From [Clostridium] scindens (GTDB lineage: Bacteria > Bacillota > Clostridia > Lachnospirales > Lachnospiraceae), in assembly GCF_019597925.1 (NCBI RefSeq), contig NZ_CP080442.1, positions 1,344,001 through 1,408,000 of the forward strand: a stretch of 64,000 bases of DNA, written 5' to 3'. Under the pieces are notes generated by a model that was given only the letters and a program-made list of their open reading frames with translations, searched no databases and was not told the origin of the DNA. Shown one piece after another: positions 44,562 through 52,233 of the stretch (position 1 is the stretch's first letter; every line of letters begins with the position of its first letter). Position numbers and translations under genes: made by a program.

Positions 44562-45836
44562 ATGAACGAGATTGTAAATAGAACCTTATATTTGGAATGC
44601 TATTCCGGCATCAGCGGCGATATGATGGCTGCAGCGCTTCTGGACCTTGGAGCGGATCAGCAGGCGTTAAAGGATGCGCTTGAGAGCCTGCCGGTGGAAG
44701 GCTTCCAGATCGAAATCGGCAGGGTAAAGAAATCCGGGCTTGATGCCTGCGACTTTGCGGTGATCCTGGACAGCGCTCATGAAAACCATGATCATGATAT
44801 GGAGTATCTGCATGGACATGGAGCGGTACATAGCCACAGTCATAAAGGGAGCCATGAGCACCGTGGGATGAAGGAAATCCTGCATATCATAGAGAATGGC
44901 GCAATGACGCAGGGAGCAAAAGCAATCGCAAAGCGTATCTTTGGTATATTGGCCCAGGCAGAAGCCAAAGCCCACGGCGTTCCTTTGGAAGAAGTTCATT
45001 TCCATGAAGTGGGCGCAGTGGATTCTATCGTGGATATTATCAGCGTCGCCGTATGTCTGGATAATCTGGGGATTACAGAATGCATCGTCCCTGTCCTGTA
45101 TGAAGGGTGCGGCACCATCCGGTGCCAGCATGGCATTCTTCCGGTGCCGGTGCCGGCGGTTGCGAATATCGTGTCCGAACACAATCTGGATCTTAACATC
45201 ACTGAATCCAAGGGCGAATTCGTGACGCCTACCGGAGCGGCGATCGTAGCGGCGATCAGAACCTCGAAGGTGCTGCCGGAAGTATTTTCCGTAAGGAAAA
45301 TAGGCATGGGAGCCGGGAAAAGAGAGTACGACAGGCCCGGAATCCTAAGAGCCATGCTGATTGAAGGGCAGGCATCTTATGGCAGAGACTGCATCTGGAA
45401 GCTGGAAACCAATATGGATGACTGCACGGGAGAGGCGCTGGGGTATGTAATGGACCGCCTCTTTGAGGCCGGAGCCAGAGATGTAAGCTATACGCCTGTC
45501 TATATGAAGAAGAACCGTCCGGCTTATCAGCTGAACGTCATCTGTACGGACGAAAATGTAAGACAGATGGAGGAGATCATATTTAAAGAGACGACAACCA
45601 TCGGCATCCGCAGGCAGCAGATGGAGAGGAGCGTCCTCGCGCGCAGCATGGAGACGGTTCGCACAAGCCTCGGGGATGCGCAGGTAAAAGTATGCGCTCT
45701 GGGCCCGCAGAAAAGGAAATATCCGGAATACCAGAGTGTTGTCAGACTTTGCAAGGAGCATGATAGATCATTCCAGGAGGTTTATCAGCTGGTCCTTTCG
45801 GAGTGTATGAAGGAGGAAGAGAGTCATGAAATATAG
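44562..45836 (+). CDS. larC: Nickel-pincer cofactor biosynthesis protein LarC
   Basis: A 424-residue LarC: the N-terminal YLECYSGISGDMMAAALLDLGAD, a His-rich nickel-binding stretch at about residues 73-105 (HENHDHD ... HSHSHKGSHEH), VHFHEVGAVDSIVDI near residue 145 and a C-terminal METNMDD-like LETNMDDCTGE domain. LarC inserts nickel into the pyridinium-dithiocarboxylate cofactor of lactate racemase and relatives. It is one continuous frame, unlike Lactobacillus plantarum, where a programmed frameshift joins larC1 and larC2. LarA, LarB and LarE are not in the window. The end overlaps the next gene by 11 bp. Confidence 0.9.
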   Translation: MNEIVNRTLYLECYSGISGDMMAAALLDLGADQQALKDALESLPVEGFQIEIGRVKKSGLDACDFAVILDSAHENHDHDMEYLHGHGAVHSHSHKGSHEHRGMKEILHIIENGAMTQGAKAIAKRIFGILAQAEAKAHGVPLEEVHFHEVGAVDSIVDIISVAVCLDNLGITECIVPVLYEGCGTIRCQHGILPVPVPAVANIVSEHNLDLNITESKGEFVTPTGAAIVAAIRTSKVLPEVFSVRKIGMGAGKREYDRPGILRAMLIEGQASYGRDCIWKLETNMDDCTGEALGYVMDRLFEAGARDVSYTPVYMKKNRPAYQLNVICTDENVRQMEEIIFKETTTIGIRRQQMERSVLARSMETVRTSLGDAQVKVCALGPQKRKYPEYQSVVRLCKEHDRSFQEVYQLVLSECMKEEESHEI

Positions 45837-46974
45837 AGAACTGGGACGAACGGGACTTAAGGTCAGCGAGATCGGCATGGGGTGCGAAGGGTTTGTAGAC
45901 AAGTCCTATGAGCAGGTAAAAGAATTCGTAGATGTCATGGAAGAGGGAGGCGTTAATTGTATTGATCTGTACGCGCCCAACCCGGATATGCGGTCCAATC
46001 TGGGACGCGCGCTTCGGGGACGGAGGGAGCGATTCGTCCTTCAGGCTCATCTGTGCACAGTCTGGGATGACGGACAATATAAACGTACGCGCAATATCGA
46101 ACAGGTGAAGGCATCCTTCGAAGACCAGCTGAAGCGTCTGGAAACGGATCATGTAGAGATCGGCATGATTCATTATGTAGACTCGCTTGCAGATTGGGAG
46201 CAGGTGAAAGACGGCCCGGTTATGAAATATGCGCAGGAATTGAAAGCCTCCGGCGCCATCGGCTGCATTGGCCTGTCAAGCCATAACCCGCAGGCAGCGC
46301 AAAAAGCGGTGGAAAGTTCTCTGATTGACGTGCTGATGTTCAGTATTAATCCGTGCTATGATCTTCAGCCGGCCAGCGAGGATATAGAAACGCTGTGGGA
46401 TGAGAAAAGTTATGAGAAGCCGCTGGTGAACATGGACAAGGAGAGACAGGAACTGTATGAAACCTGCCAGAGGCTGGGAGTGGGGATTACAGTAATGAAA
46501 GCATTCGGCGGCGGGGACCTTTTGAGCAGCGAACTGTCCCCGGCTGGAAAGGAACTGACGCCTTATCAGTGCCTTCACTATGCATTAACCCGCCCGGGGG
46601 TGGCGACAGTTATGTCAGGAGCCCGGACGGTCGAAGATTTGAAGATCAGCATCTCTTATGAGGATGCCTCGGAGGAAGAGAAGGATTACGCGGCAGCATT
46701 TGCAGCACTTCCCAAGATCAGCTGGAAGGGGCATTGCATGTACTGCGGGCACTGCGCTCCCTGCCCCAAGGGAATCGATGTGGCTTCTGTCACCAAGTTC
46801 CTGAATCTGGCAATCGCCCAGGGAGAGGTGCCGGAGACGGTACGGGAGCACTATGCCATTCTGCCCCGTACCGCAGAAGAATGCGTCGCGTGCGGGGCGT
46901 GCGAGAAGCGCTGCCCGTTTGAAGTTCCGGTAATAGAGAATATGAACAAGGCAAAAGAAATCTTTGGAAAGTAG
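45826..46974 (+). CDS. Aldo/keto reductase with C-terminal 4Fe-4S ferredoxin motifs
   Basis: A 382-residue protein. Residues 1 to about 280 form an aldo/keto-reductase barrel (MKYRELGRTGLKVSEIGMGC ... IGCIGLSSHNP). The C-terminus holds a cysteine cluster CMYCGHCAPCPKGID near residue 305 and a ferredoxin motif CVACGACEKRCPF near residue 352. Such Fe-S AKRs are common in anaerobes and may couple carbonyl reduction to ferredoxin. It overlaps larC, which suggests a joint role, but none is known to me. Confidence 0.88.
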   Translation: MKYRELGRTGLKVSEIGMGCEGFVDKSYEQVKEFVDVMEEGGVNCIDLYAPNPDMRSNLGRALRGRRERFVLQAHLCTVWDDGQYKRTRNIEQVKASFEDQLKRLETDHVEIGMIHYVDSLADWEQVKDGPVMKYAQELKASGAIGCIGLSSHNPQAAQKAVESSLIDVLMFSINPCYDLQPASEDIETLWDEKSYEKPLVNMDKERQELYETCQRLGVGITVMKAFGGGDLLSSELSPAGKELTPYQCLHYALTRPGVATVMSGARTVEDLKISISYEDASEEEKDYAAAFAALPKISWKGHCMYCGHCAPCPKGIDVASVTKFLNLAIAQGEVPETVREHYAILPRTAEECVACGACEKRCPFEVPVIENMNKAKEIFGK

Positions 46975-46981
46975 AACACTG

Positions 46982-47677
46982 CTAAATTTCTAATACATAA
47001 TGCAAGGTATCTGCACAATGGATGGCCAGGGAATCGATAAAAGGAACGGGTCCTGTGATTGTGCCTGCTAGCATAGGAAGCTCGGTACATCCTAGTATCA
47101 CGCCGTCAAGAGAATAGCGGGCGCTATATTTTTCGACTATGGATAAAAAACGTTCCTGCGAGCTGGCCTTTATATTATTTCGGGCAAGTTCATCGAAGAT
47201 AATATGATTTATGATATCCTGGTCTCCATCGGATGGGGAGATGACTTCTATCCCTTGACTTTTTAACTCGTCGCGGTAAAAGGATCCCTGCATTGTGTAT
47301 TTTATGCCGGTAAGAAGCAGCTTTTTCATTTTGTTTTTCCGGGCGTACTTGCCGACGGAATCCACAATGCTTAACATTGGTGCCGACGTTTCTTTTTCTA
47401 TAGCATGGAATACGGAATGTGGAGAATTTGCTGACATTATGATTATGTCTGAGCCGGCGGATTCCAGATTGCGTATTCCTTTCATGATATATTTCTTATA
47501 TCCGTCCATGTCGTTTCGATTCTCGAAATCAGTGAAGTATTGGAAGTTGAGGCTCTCAATACAAATTTCCGGATAGTAATAATCCTTTTTTATCTCGTAA
47601 TATAAGTCGAGTATTTTATTGTAATATTGTACGGTTGACGCGGCGCTGATTCCGCCCAGAATTCCTATTTTTTTCAT
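46982..47677 (-). CDS. Aspartate/glutamate racemase family protein with an altered first active-site motif
   Basis: A 231-residue Asp/Glu/hydantoin racemase-fold protein opening MKKIGILGGISAASTVQYY. The second catalytic cysteine is present (LGCTELPML near residue 198). The first site reads MSANSPHSVF near residue 82 where most members have a CNTAH-type cysteine. Some family members tolerate a non-cysteine here and act on other substrates or as lyases/isomerases. AGGAAG precedes the ATG. It is divergent from the alcohol dehydrogenase, with a 21-bp palindrome between them. Confidence 0.82.
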   Translation of the reverse strand: MKKIGILGGISAASTVQYYNKILDLYYEIKKDYYYPEICIESLNFQYFTDFENRNDMDGYKKYIMKGIRNLESAGSDIIIMSANSPHSVFHAIEKETSAPMLSIVDSVGKYARKNKMKKLLLTGIKYTMQGSFYRDELKSQGIEVISPSDGDQDIINHIIFDELARNNIKASSQERFLSIVEKYSARYSLDGVILGCTELPMLAGTITGPVPFIDSLAIHCADTLHYVLEI

Positions 47678-47805
47678 CTTATTCTTCCTTTCGTCGCAAA
47701 TGGCCTGTGCTGATGTCTGCCTCTGTGAACATTGTACAGGAGAAAAAAGAAAAAGGCAATAAAGCGATCTGGAAGAATGCGTCTTAAATAGGGGAATTCG
47801 ATGCT

Positions 47806-47826
47806 CAATATAGAATTTCTATATTG
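47806..47826. promoter_or_regulatory. 21-bp perfect palindrome, candidate operator
   Basis: CAATATAGAA and TTCTATATTG flank one central T. It lies between the divergent racemase and alcohol dehydrogenase genes. The perfect dyad and position suggest a repressor site; the regulator is unknown. The remaining intergenic DNA at 47678-47958 holds an AGGAGG site at 47924-47929 and no other clear signal. Confidence 0.45.
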
Positions 47827-47958
47827 GATTCCCGGCCCCTGTATATTTATAATTAGAACTGAACTTGATCGGGGGAAATATCTGCTGCATGCGTATATAG
47901 ATATAGGCGGTCATAGCACAAAAAGGAGGACGATGCCGGCTGGGCGTCAGTTGGGATT

Positions 47959-49131
47959 ATGCATGGTTTTGACTTTGAACTATCGACAAACATACATTTT
48001 GGAAAAGGCAAGATTCAGGGATTGCCGGAAGAGATCTTAAAGTTTGGCTGCCGGATACTGCTCGTGTATGATGTGGCAGCAGGCAGAAAGAGCGGCGCAT
48101 ATGAAGAGGTGCGTGCTCTTTGTAAAGAACATCATATCCATGTGACCGAGTTCACGGGAATTGAACAGAATCCGAAACATACTGCTGTCAATGAAGGCGT
48201 GCGTCTGCTGAAGGAATGTGGCGCTGAGTGCATTGTGGCGCTGGGAGGCGGGAGCACCATCGATACGGCAAAAGCCATAGGATTTTCTGTGTTCCACAAT
48301 GGAAGCTGCTGGGACTTCTATGAGAAAAAAGCGGTGGTGACGAAGACGGTTCCGGTCATCTCTGTCCCAACGATTGCAGCCAGCGGCTCGGAAGTATCGA
48401 ATATGTCGATCATCAGCAATGTAAAAGAAAAGCGGAAACTGGATTGCCAGAGCGATATGGAGCGGCCGGTGGCTGCATTTATTGATCCCTCCTATACCTA
48501 TTCGGTCCCGCCTTTTGAAACCGCCTGCGGGATTATCAGTATTATGAGCAATGCCTACGAAGGATATTTCAGCCGGGCTGCCGGAGAGATTCAGGATGGC
48601 ATCTCGGAGGCGATCCAGAGATCCTGCATTCTGCATGGAAGGCGGGTCATGGCCTGCCCTTGCTCTTATGAGTCCAGGGCTCAGCTGCTGTGGTCGGCAT
48701 CGCTTGCCATCACCCATCTGTCAGACTGCGGACGGGAATATGCTGGATGCGTGCATTCGATCGAACATGCCCTGAGCGCGTTTCTTGACATATCCCATGG
48801 GGGCAGTCTCGCAATTGCCTCGCTTGCATGGTTCAAATATGCATTGTGCGATGAAACAGCGCCAAGATTTGCCCGGTGGGGAAGGAACGTATGGGGGATT
48901 AATGCCGGCAAAGACGACTTTGCCATAGGGGTGGAAGCAGTCAAGCGGTTTGAAGCGTTTATAAGGGAACTGAATCTGCCTGCCAGACTATCAGAAATAG
49001 GGATAAAAATTCCAGAAAAAGCGGCAGTGCAGATGGCCCATAGGATTTACCCTGCCATCGATGGCGCTGCCTGGTTCCGACCGCTGTCCGGGGAGGATGA
49101 TCTGGCGGAGGTATTCAGGCTGGCCTGCTAG
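47959..49131 (+). CDS. Iron-containing alcohol dehydrogenase
   Basis: A 390-residue group III alcohol dehydrogenase: FDFELSTNIHFGKGKIQGLPEE at the start, CIVALGGGSTIDTAKAIGF near residue 92, SVPTIAASGSEVS near residue 132, and the metal-binding H in ECAGCVHSIEHALSAF near residue 265. AAAAGGAGG at 47921-47929 is 30 nt before the ATG and is better spaced for an out-of-frame ATG at 47933, so the true start or reading is odd. It resembles the partial enzyme at 1-387. An SLC13-type transporter follows. Confidence 0.87.
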   Translation: MHGFDFELSTNIHFGKGKIQGLPEEILKFGCRILLVYDVAAGRKSGAYEEVRALCKEHHIHVTEFTGIEQNPKHTAVNEGVRLLKECGAECIVALGGGSTIDTAKAIGFSVFHNGSCWDFYEKKAVVTKTVPVISVPTIAASGSEVSNMSIISNVKEKRKLDCQSDMERPVAAFIDPSYTYSVPPFETACGIISIMSNAYEGYFSRAAGEIQDGISEAIQRSCILHGRRVMACPCSYESRAQLLWSASLAITHLSDCGREYAGCVHSIEHALSAFLDISHGGSLAIASLAWFKYALCDETAPRFARWGRNVWGINAGKDDFAIGVEAVKRFEAFIRELNLPARLSEIGIKIPEKAAVQMAHRIYPAIDGAAWFRPLSGEDDLAEVFRLAC

Positions 49132-49191
49132 AGGTATTGCAAATTGGGAATGGAAGGAGGGCATCGGGAGAACCTGATGTCGTGAAAAACG

Positions 49192-50487
49192 ATGAGCCAA
49201 AGTACGATAGCGATCATTATTATATTGATCATAACAGTTTTATATGCAACCGAAGTGTTTCCGCTGGCTGTCACCTCGCTTCTTGCCATGTCCGCGATGG
49301 TGGTCACGGGAATCATTGATTGGACGGAGGCTTTTTCCGGGTTCTCTTCTTCCATTGTGCTGATGCTCATAGGCGTGTGCATTATCGGAGAGGCCTTTTT
49401 TACCACAGGGCTGGCAGAATCCCTGGGAAATATGCTCAAAAGATTTGCGGATCTGAAAGAGAAATATTTTGTGGTCATCGTATATGTAGTGGCATCCCTG
49501 ATGTCAGCCTTTTTGAATGCATCTGCGGTTATGGCGATCCTGATGCCGGTGGTTGACAGCCTGGTCTTTTCCACAGACGGGAAGATATCCAGAAAGCATA
49601 CCTATCTTGCCATGGGGATTGGCTCCATATTTGGCGCGAATCTTTCCATTATCGGGTCTACGTCCATGTACATGGCCCATACTTTGCTGAAGGAATCAGA
49701 CGGAGCAGGAATGACATTCTTCGAGCCTGCGCTATCGGGGGCTGCGGCTTGTATCGTGGGCATGCTGATCTATCTGACCTTCGGCTATAATTACCAGAAG
49801 AGATGCTTTGATTTTAAAGAGAGGCTGCCGGAAATCATGACGCGGACGAATGCATGCAGTTCCAGGGAAATCCGGGAAAGAAGTATGACCTATAAGCCAT
49901 GGAAGCGCAACTTTGTGGCGCTTACCATGATTGGCTGTATCATTGCGTTTATCTGCGGCTATGATATTGGCGGCGTGGCAATCATCGGCGCCAGCATCGT
50001 GATGGCGGCAAGATGCATCAGCGAGCGCAGGGCCTACCAAGGGGTCAGCTGGGAGACGGTATTCATAACGGCGGCATCCATGGGATTTGCAGCCGGCGTA
50101 GGAAAGAGCGGCGCCGGGGAAGAGATCGCGAATTTCGTGATCAGAGCCAGCGGCAGGATTGGAGAGACCAGTGTTGGCATGTGCATGCTCATTCTGGTGC
50201 TGAGCACAGTCCTTTCAAATTTTATGTCCAACATCGGCGTAGTCGTCTTGATTGTGCCTATCTGCCTGAAACTTGCCGCAACCATGGGAGTGGACGCGAC
50301 ACCCTTTGTTATGGCCTGTGCCATCGGAACGAATGTATCTGTGGCTACGCCAGTCTGCGTAGGACCGATTACCGTTACCACGGTGGCCGGGTACCGATTC
50401 AAGGATTATGTGAGGGTGGGAGGCCTGTTCAATTTGCTGGCTACCATTGTAACGGGGATTTCGCTTTGGGCGGTCTATTATAGATAA
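49192..50487 (+). CDS. SLC13/DASS-type anion transporter
   Basis: A 431-residue membrane protein with about 11 helices and the motif NFMSNIGVVVLIVPICLKLAA near residue 342, plus an inverted counterpart NASAVMAILMPVVDSL near residue 104; these two hairpins bind Na+ and substrate in the DASS/SLC13 family. Likely substrates are dicarboxylates or sulfate. It follows the alcohol dehydrogenase after 60 bp. The start ATG overlaps the end of a weak AAACG stretch; no strong ribosome-binding site is seen. Confidence 0.82.
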   Translation: MSQSTIAIIIILIITVLYATEVFPLAVTSLLAMSAMVVTGIIDWTEAFSGFSSSIVLMLIGVCIIGEAFFTTGLAESLGNMLKRFADLKEKYFVVIVYVVASLMSAFLNASAVMAILMPVVDSLVFSTDGKISRKHTYLAMGIGSIFGANLSIIGSTSMYMAHTLLKESDGAGMTFFEPALSGAAACIVGMLIYLTFGYNYQKRCFDFKERLPEIMTRTNACSSREIRERSMTYKPWKRNFVALTMIGCIIAFICGYDIGGVAIIGASIVMAARCISERRAYQGVSWETVFITAASMGFAAGVGKSGAGEEIANFVIRASGRIGETSVGMCMLILVLSTVLSNFMSNIGVVVLIVPICLKLAATMGVDATPFVMACAIGTNVSVATPVCVGPITVTTVAGYRFKDYVRVGGLFNLLATIVTGISLWAVYYR

Positions 50488-50501
50488 ATGCAGGATCAAT
50501 G

Positions 50502-50537
50502 AAAAGAGGGCCGGATTTTATTCCGGTCCTCTTTTTA
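50502..50537. terminator. Bidirectional rho-independent terminator
   Basis: AAAGAGGGCCGG pairs with CCGGTCCTCTTT (G-T allowed) with T-runs on both strands. It serves the SLC13 gene and the convergent SUFU-domain gene, whose stop codon (50518-50520) lies in the loop. Confidence 0.8.
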
Positions 50538-51216
50538 TAATGGAGTCTCTATGATAGCTTGTAATATCAGTACCCAATTGTTGGTAAAGTTCCTTGACGG
50601 AGAGGCCCTTTTCCTTGACAGTTAGAAGTTCCTCGTTGGTAACGCCTATAAATTCTACAAAATCTACGGCTCCATTCGGCGTGTCTATCTTCTCGATCTT
50701 TGGCTCTGGAATCGTAATAAAGCCTGTAATGTTGGAGTTCATCTGCGTATCAATGCCCTGGGTCTGGCCGGTATAGACAAATTCATACGCGTGAAACAAC
50801 TCGCCTTTTGTAAAAGTGATTCGGGCAAGGGACTGAAGAATGCTGCAGATTCCCTTGATTTCGGCCTCTTCATCCTCGTAGGAGCCCTTTTCCAGCTTGA
50901 ATGTAAATTCCATCCCGTAACCGCTGATCTCTGGTTCATCTGTTTCCTTTTCATAGATTTCTGACAGTCCATAGGTTATGAAATGCCAGTAATCGCCTCC
51001 GTCGTAGATGCTGATGCCATCCAGAGGATCATTTCCGCCAAGCCGCCATTTTATCAGTGTTCCGTAATGCCTGGGGTTCTCTTGGCCAGGATACAAGGCA
51101 TCAAATGCTTCTGAAATGGCGTCCCAGCCGGGCGCCTCTGAGTTTTCGCCTTGCACCTCTTGCTGAGGAGGTTCGTTAGCTTCCTTTTTTCTTTTGAATT
51201 TATCTAAGATTCCCAT
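50518..51216 (-). CDS. SUFU (suppressor of fused) domain protein
   Basis: A 232-residue soluble protein. After a charged N-terminal segment (MGILDKFKRKKEANEPP) comes a SUFU-like domain with DGISIYDGGDYWHFITYGLSE, near residue 75, and SGYGMEFTFKL near residue 103. Bacterial SUFU proteins are often antitoxin/immunity or regulatory partners, but no toxin gene is adjacent. The ATG at 51216 with AAAGGA is chosen over the longer frame from 51318, whose extra residues are hydrophobic and lack a site. Confidence 0.78.
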   Translation of the reverse strand: MGILDKFKRKKEANEPPQQEVQGENSEAPGWDAISEAFDALYPGQENPRHYGTLIKWRLGGNDPLDGISIYDGGDYWHFITYGLSEIYEKETDEPEISGYGMEFTFKLEKGSYEDEEAEIKGICSILQSLARITFTKGELFHAYEFVYTGQTQGIDTQMNSNITGFITIPEPKIEKIDTPNGAVDFVEFIGVTNEELLTVKEKGLSVKELYQQLGTDITSYHRDSIIKRGPE

Positions 51217-51444
51217 ACATTTATATCCTTTATATGCTTGCTGATATATAGTTCCATGCCATAACCAACTGGGTATGACCTTATATAGAAGTATAATTGG
51301 GCTTATTCCTTGCGTCAAGCAGGAAAGAAACGAGATAAAAATGATTGGAATTGGCTAAACCAGATACCAAAAATGAAAAAACAAAAAATGTGCATAAAAA
51401 GCGAAAGAATAATAGTGCATTATACACAAAAATATTGCTTTAAA

Positions 51445-51473
51445 TTGACAAATATTCTATAAAATATTATAAT
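51445..51473 (+). promoter_or_regulatory. Full-consensus promoter of the hypB operon
   Basis: TTGACA (51445-51450), exactly 17 bp, TATAAT (51468-51473). It is the best match to consensus in the window, so the hypB operon may be strongly transcribed. The surrounding 51319-51533 is very AT-rich. Confidence 0.75.
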
Positions 51474-51533
51474 AATCATACAATGACAGAAAAATAACAA
51501 AAACTGGTATGACCAGAAAAGGAGTTGTGAGTG

Positions 51534-52202
51534 ATGGGAGAATTCAGGGTTCTTGAAATCAAGCAGAGCGTTTTTGCGGATAATGACAGGCGTGCAAAGG
51601 AACTGAGGAAAGAATTAAAAGAAAAGAAGGTATTTCTGCTGAATCTTATGTCTTCGCCGGGATCAGGAAAGACGACGACTCTGTCGCGTACGATCGAGCG
51701 GCTGAAAGACGAGATGAAGATCGGCGTTATGGAGGCAGACATCGATTCCGATGTGGATGCGAAGACGATTGCCAGCCTCGGAGTTAAGGCAATCCAGCTT
51801 CATACCGGAGGTATGTGCCATCTGGATGCAGATATGACGGCGCAGGGACTTGCCGGACTGGAGACTGGAGATGTGGAACTTGCCATTCTGGAAAATGTGG
51901 GCAATCTGGTATGTCCGGCGGAATTTGATACGGGAGCGGTAAAGAATGCCATGATTCTAAGCGTGCCGGAGGGAGACGATAAGCCGCTTAAATATCCGCT
52001 CATGTTTTCCATCTGCGATGTAGTCCTTATTAACAAGATTGACGTGCTGCCGTATTTTGATTTCGATATGGAGGCATGCAGGAAGAATATTCTGATGCGT
52101 AATCCCAATGCACGGATCATTCCAATCTGTGCCCGTACCGGGGAAGGCATGGAGGAATGGACGGACTGGCTGAGAGATCAGGTAAAAGAATGGAACGCAT
52201 AG
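51534..52202 (+). CDS. hypB: Nickel incorporation GTPase HypB
   Basis: A 222-residue GTPase: the P-loop LMSSPGSGKTTTL near residue 39, EADIDSDVDAKTI near residue 70, the nickel/metal-site stretch LHTGGMCHLDADM near residue 92, GNLVCPAEFDTG near residue 125 and the guanine motif NKID. HypB works with HypA to insert nickel into NiFe hydrogenases or other nickel enzymes. The N-terminal His-rich tail of some HypBs is absent. AAGGAG is 8 nt before ATG 51534. No hydrogenase genes are adjacent. Confidence 0.93.
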   Translation: MGEFRVLEIKQSVFADNDRRAKELRKELKEKKVFLLNLMSSPGSGKTTTLSRTIERLKDEMKIGVMEADIDSDVDAKTIASLGVKAIQLHTGGMCHLDADMTAQGLAGLETGDVELAILENVGNLVCPAEFDTGAVKNAMILSVPEGDDKPLKYPLMFSICDVVLINKIDVLPYFDFDMEACRKNILMRNPNARIIPICARTGEGMEEWTDWLRDQVKEWNA

Positions 52203-52233
52203 CGGACAAAAAGATAAGCGGAGAGGAGAGAGA

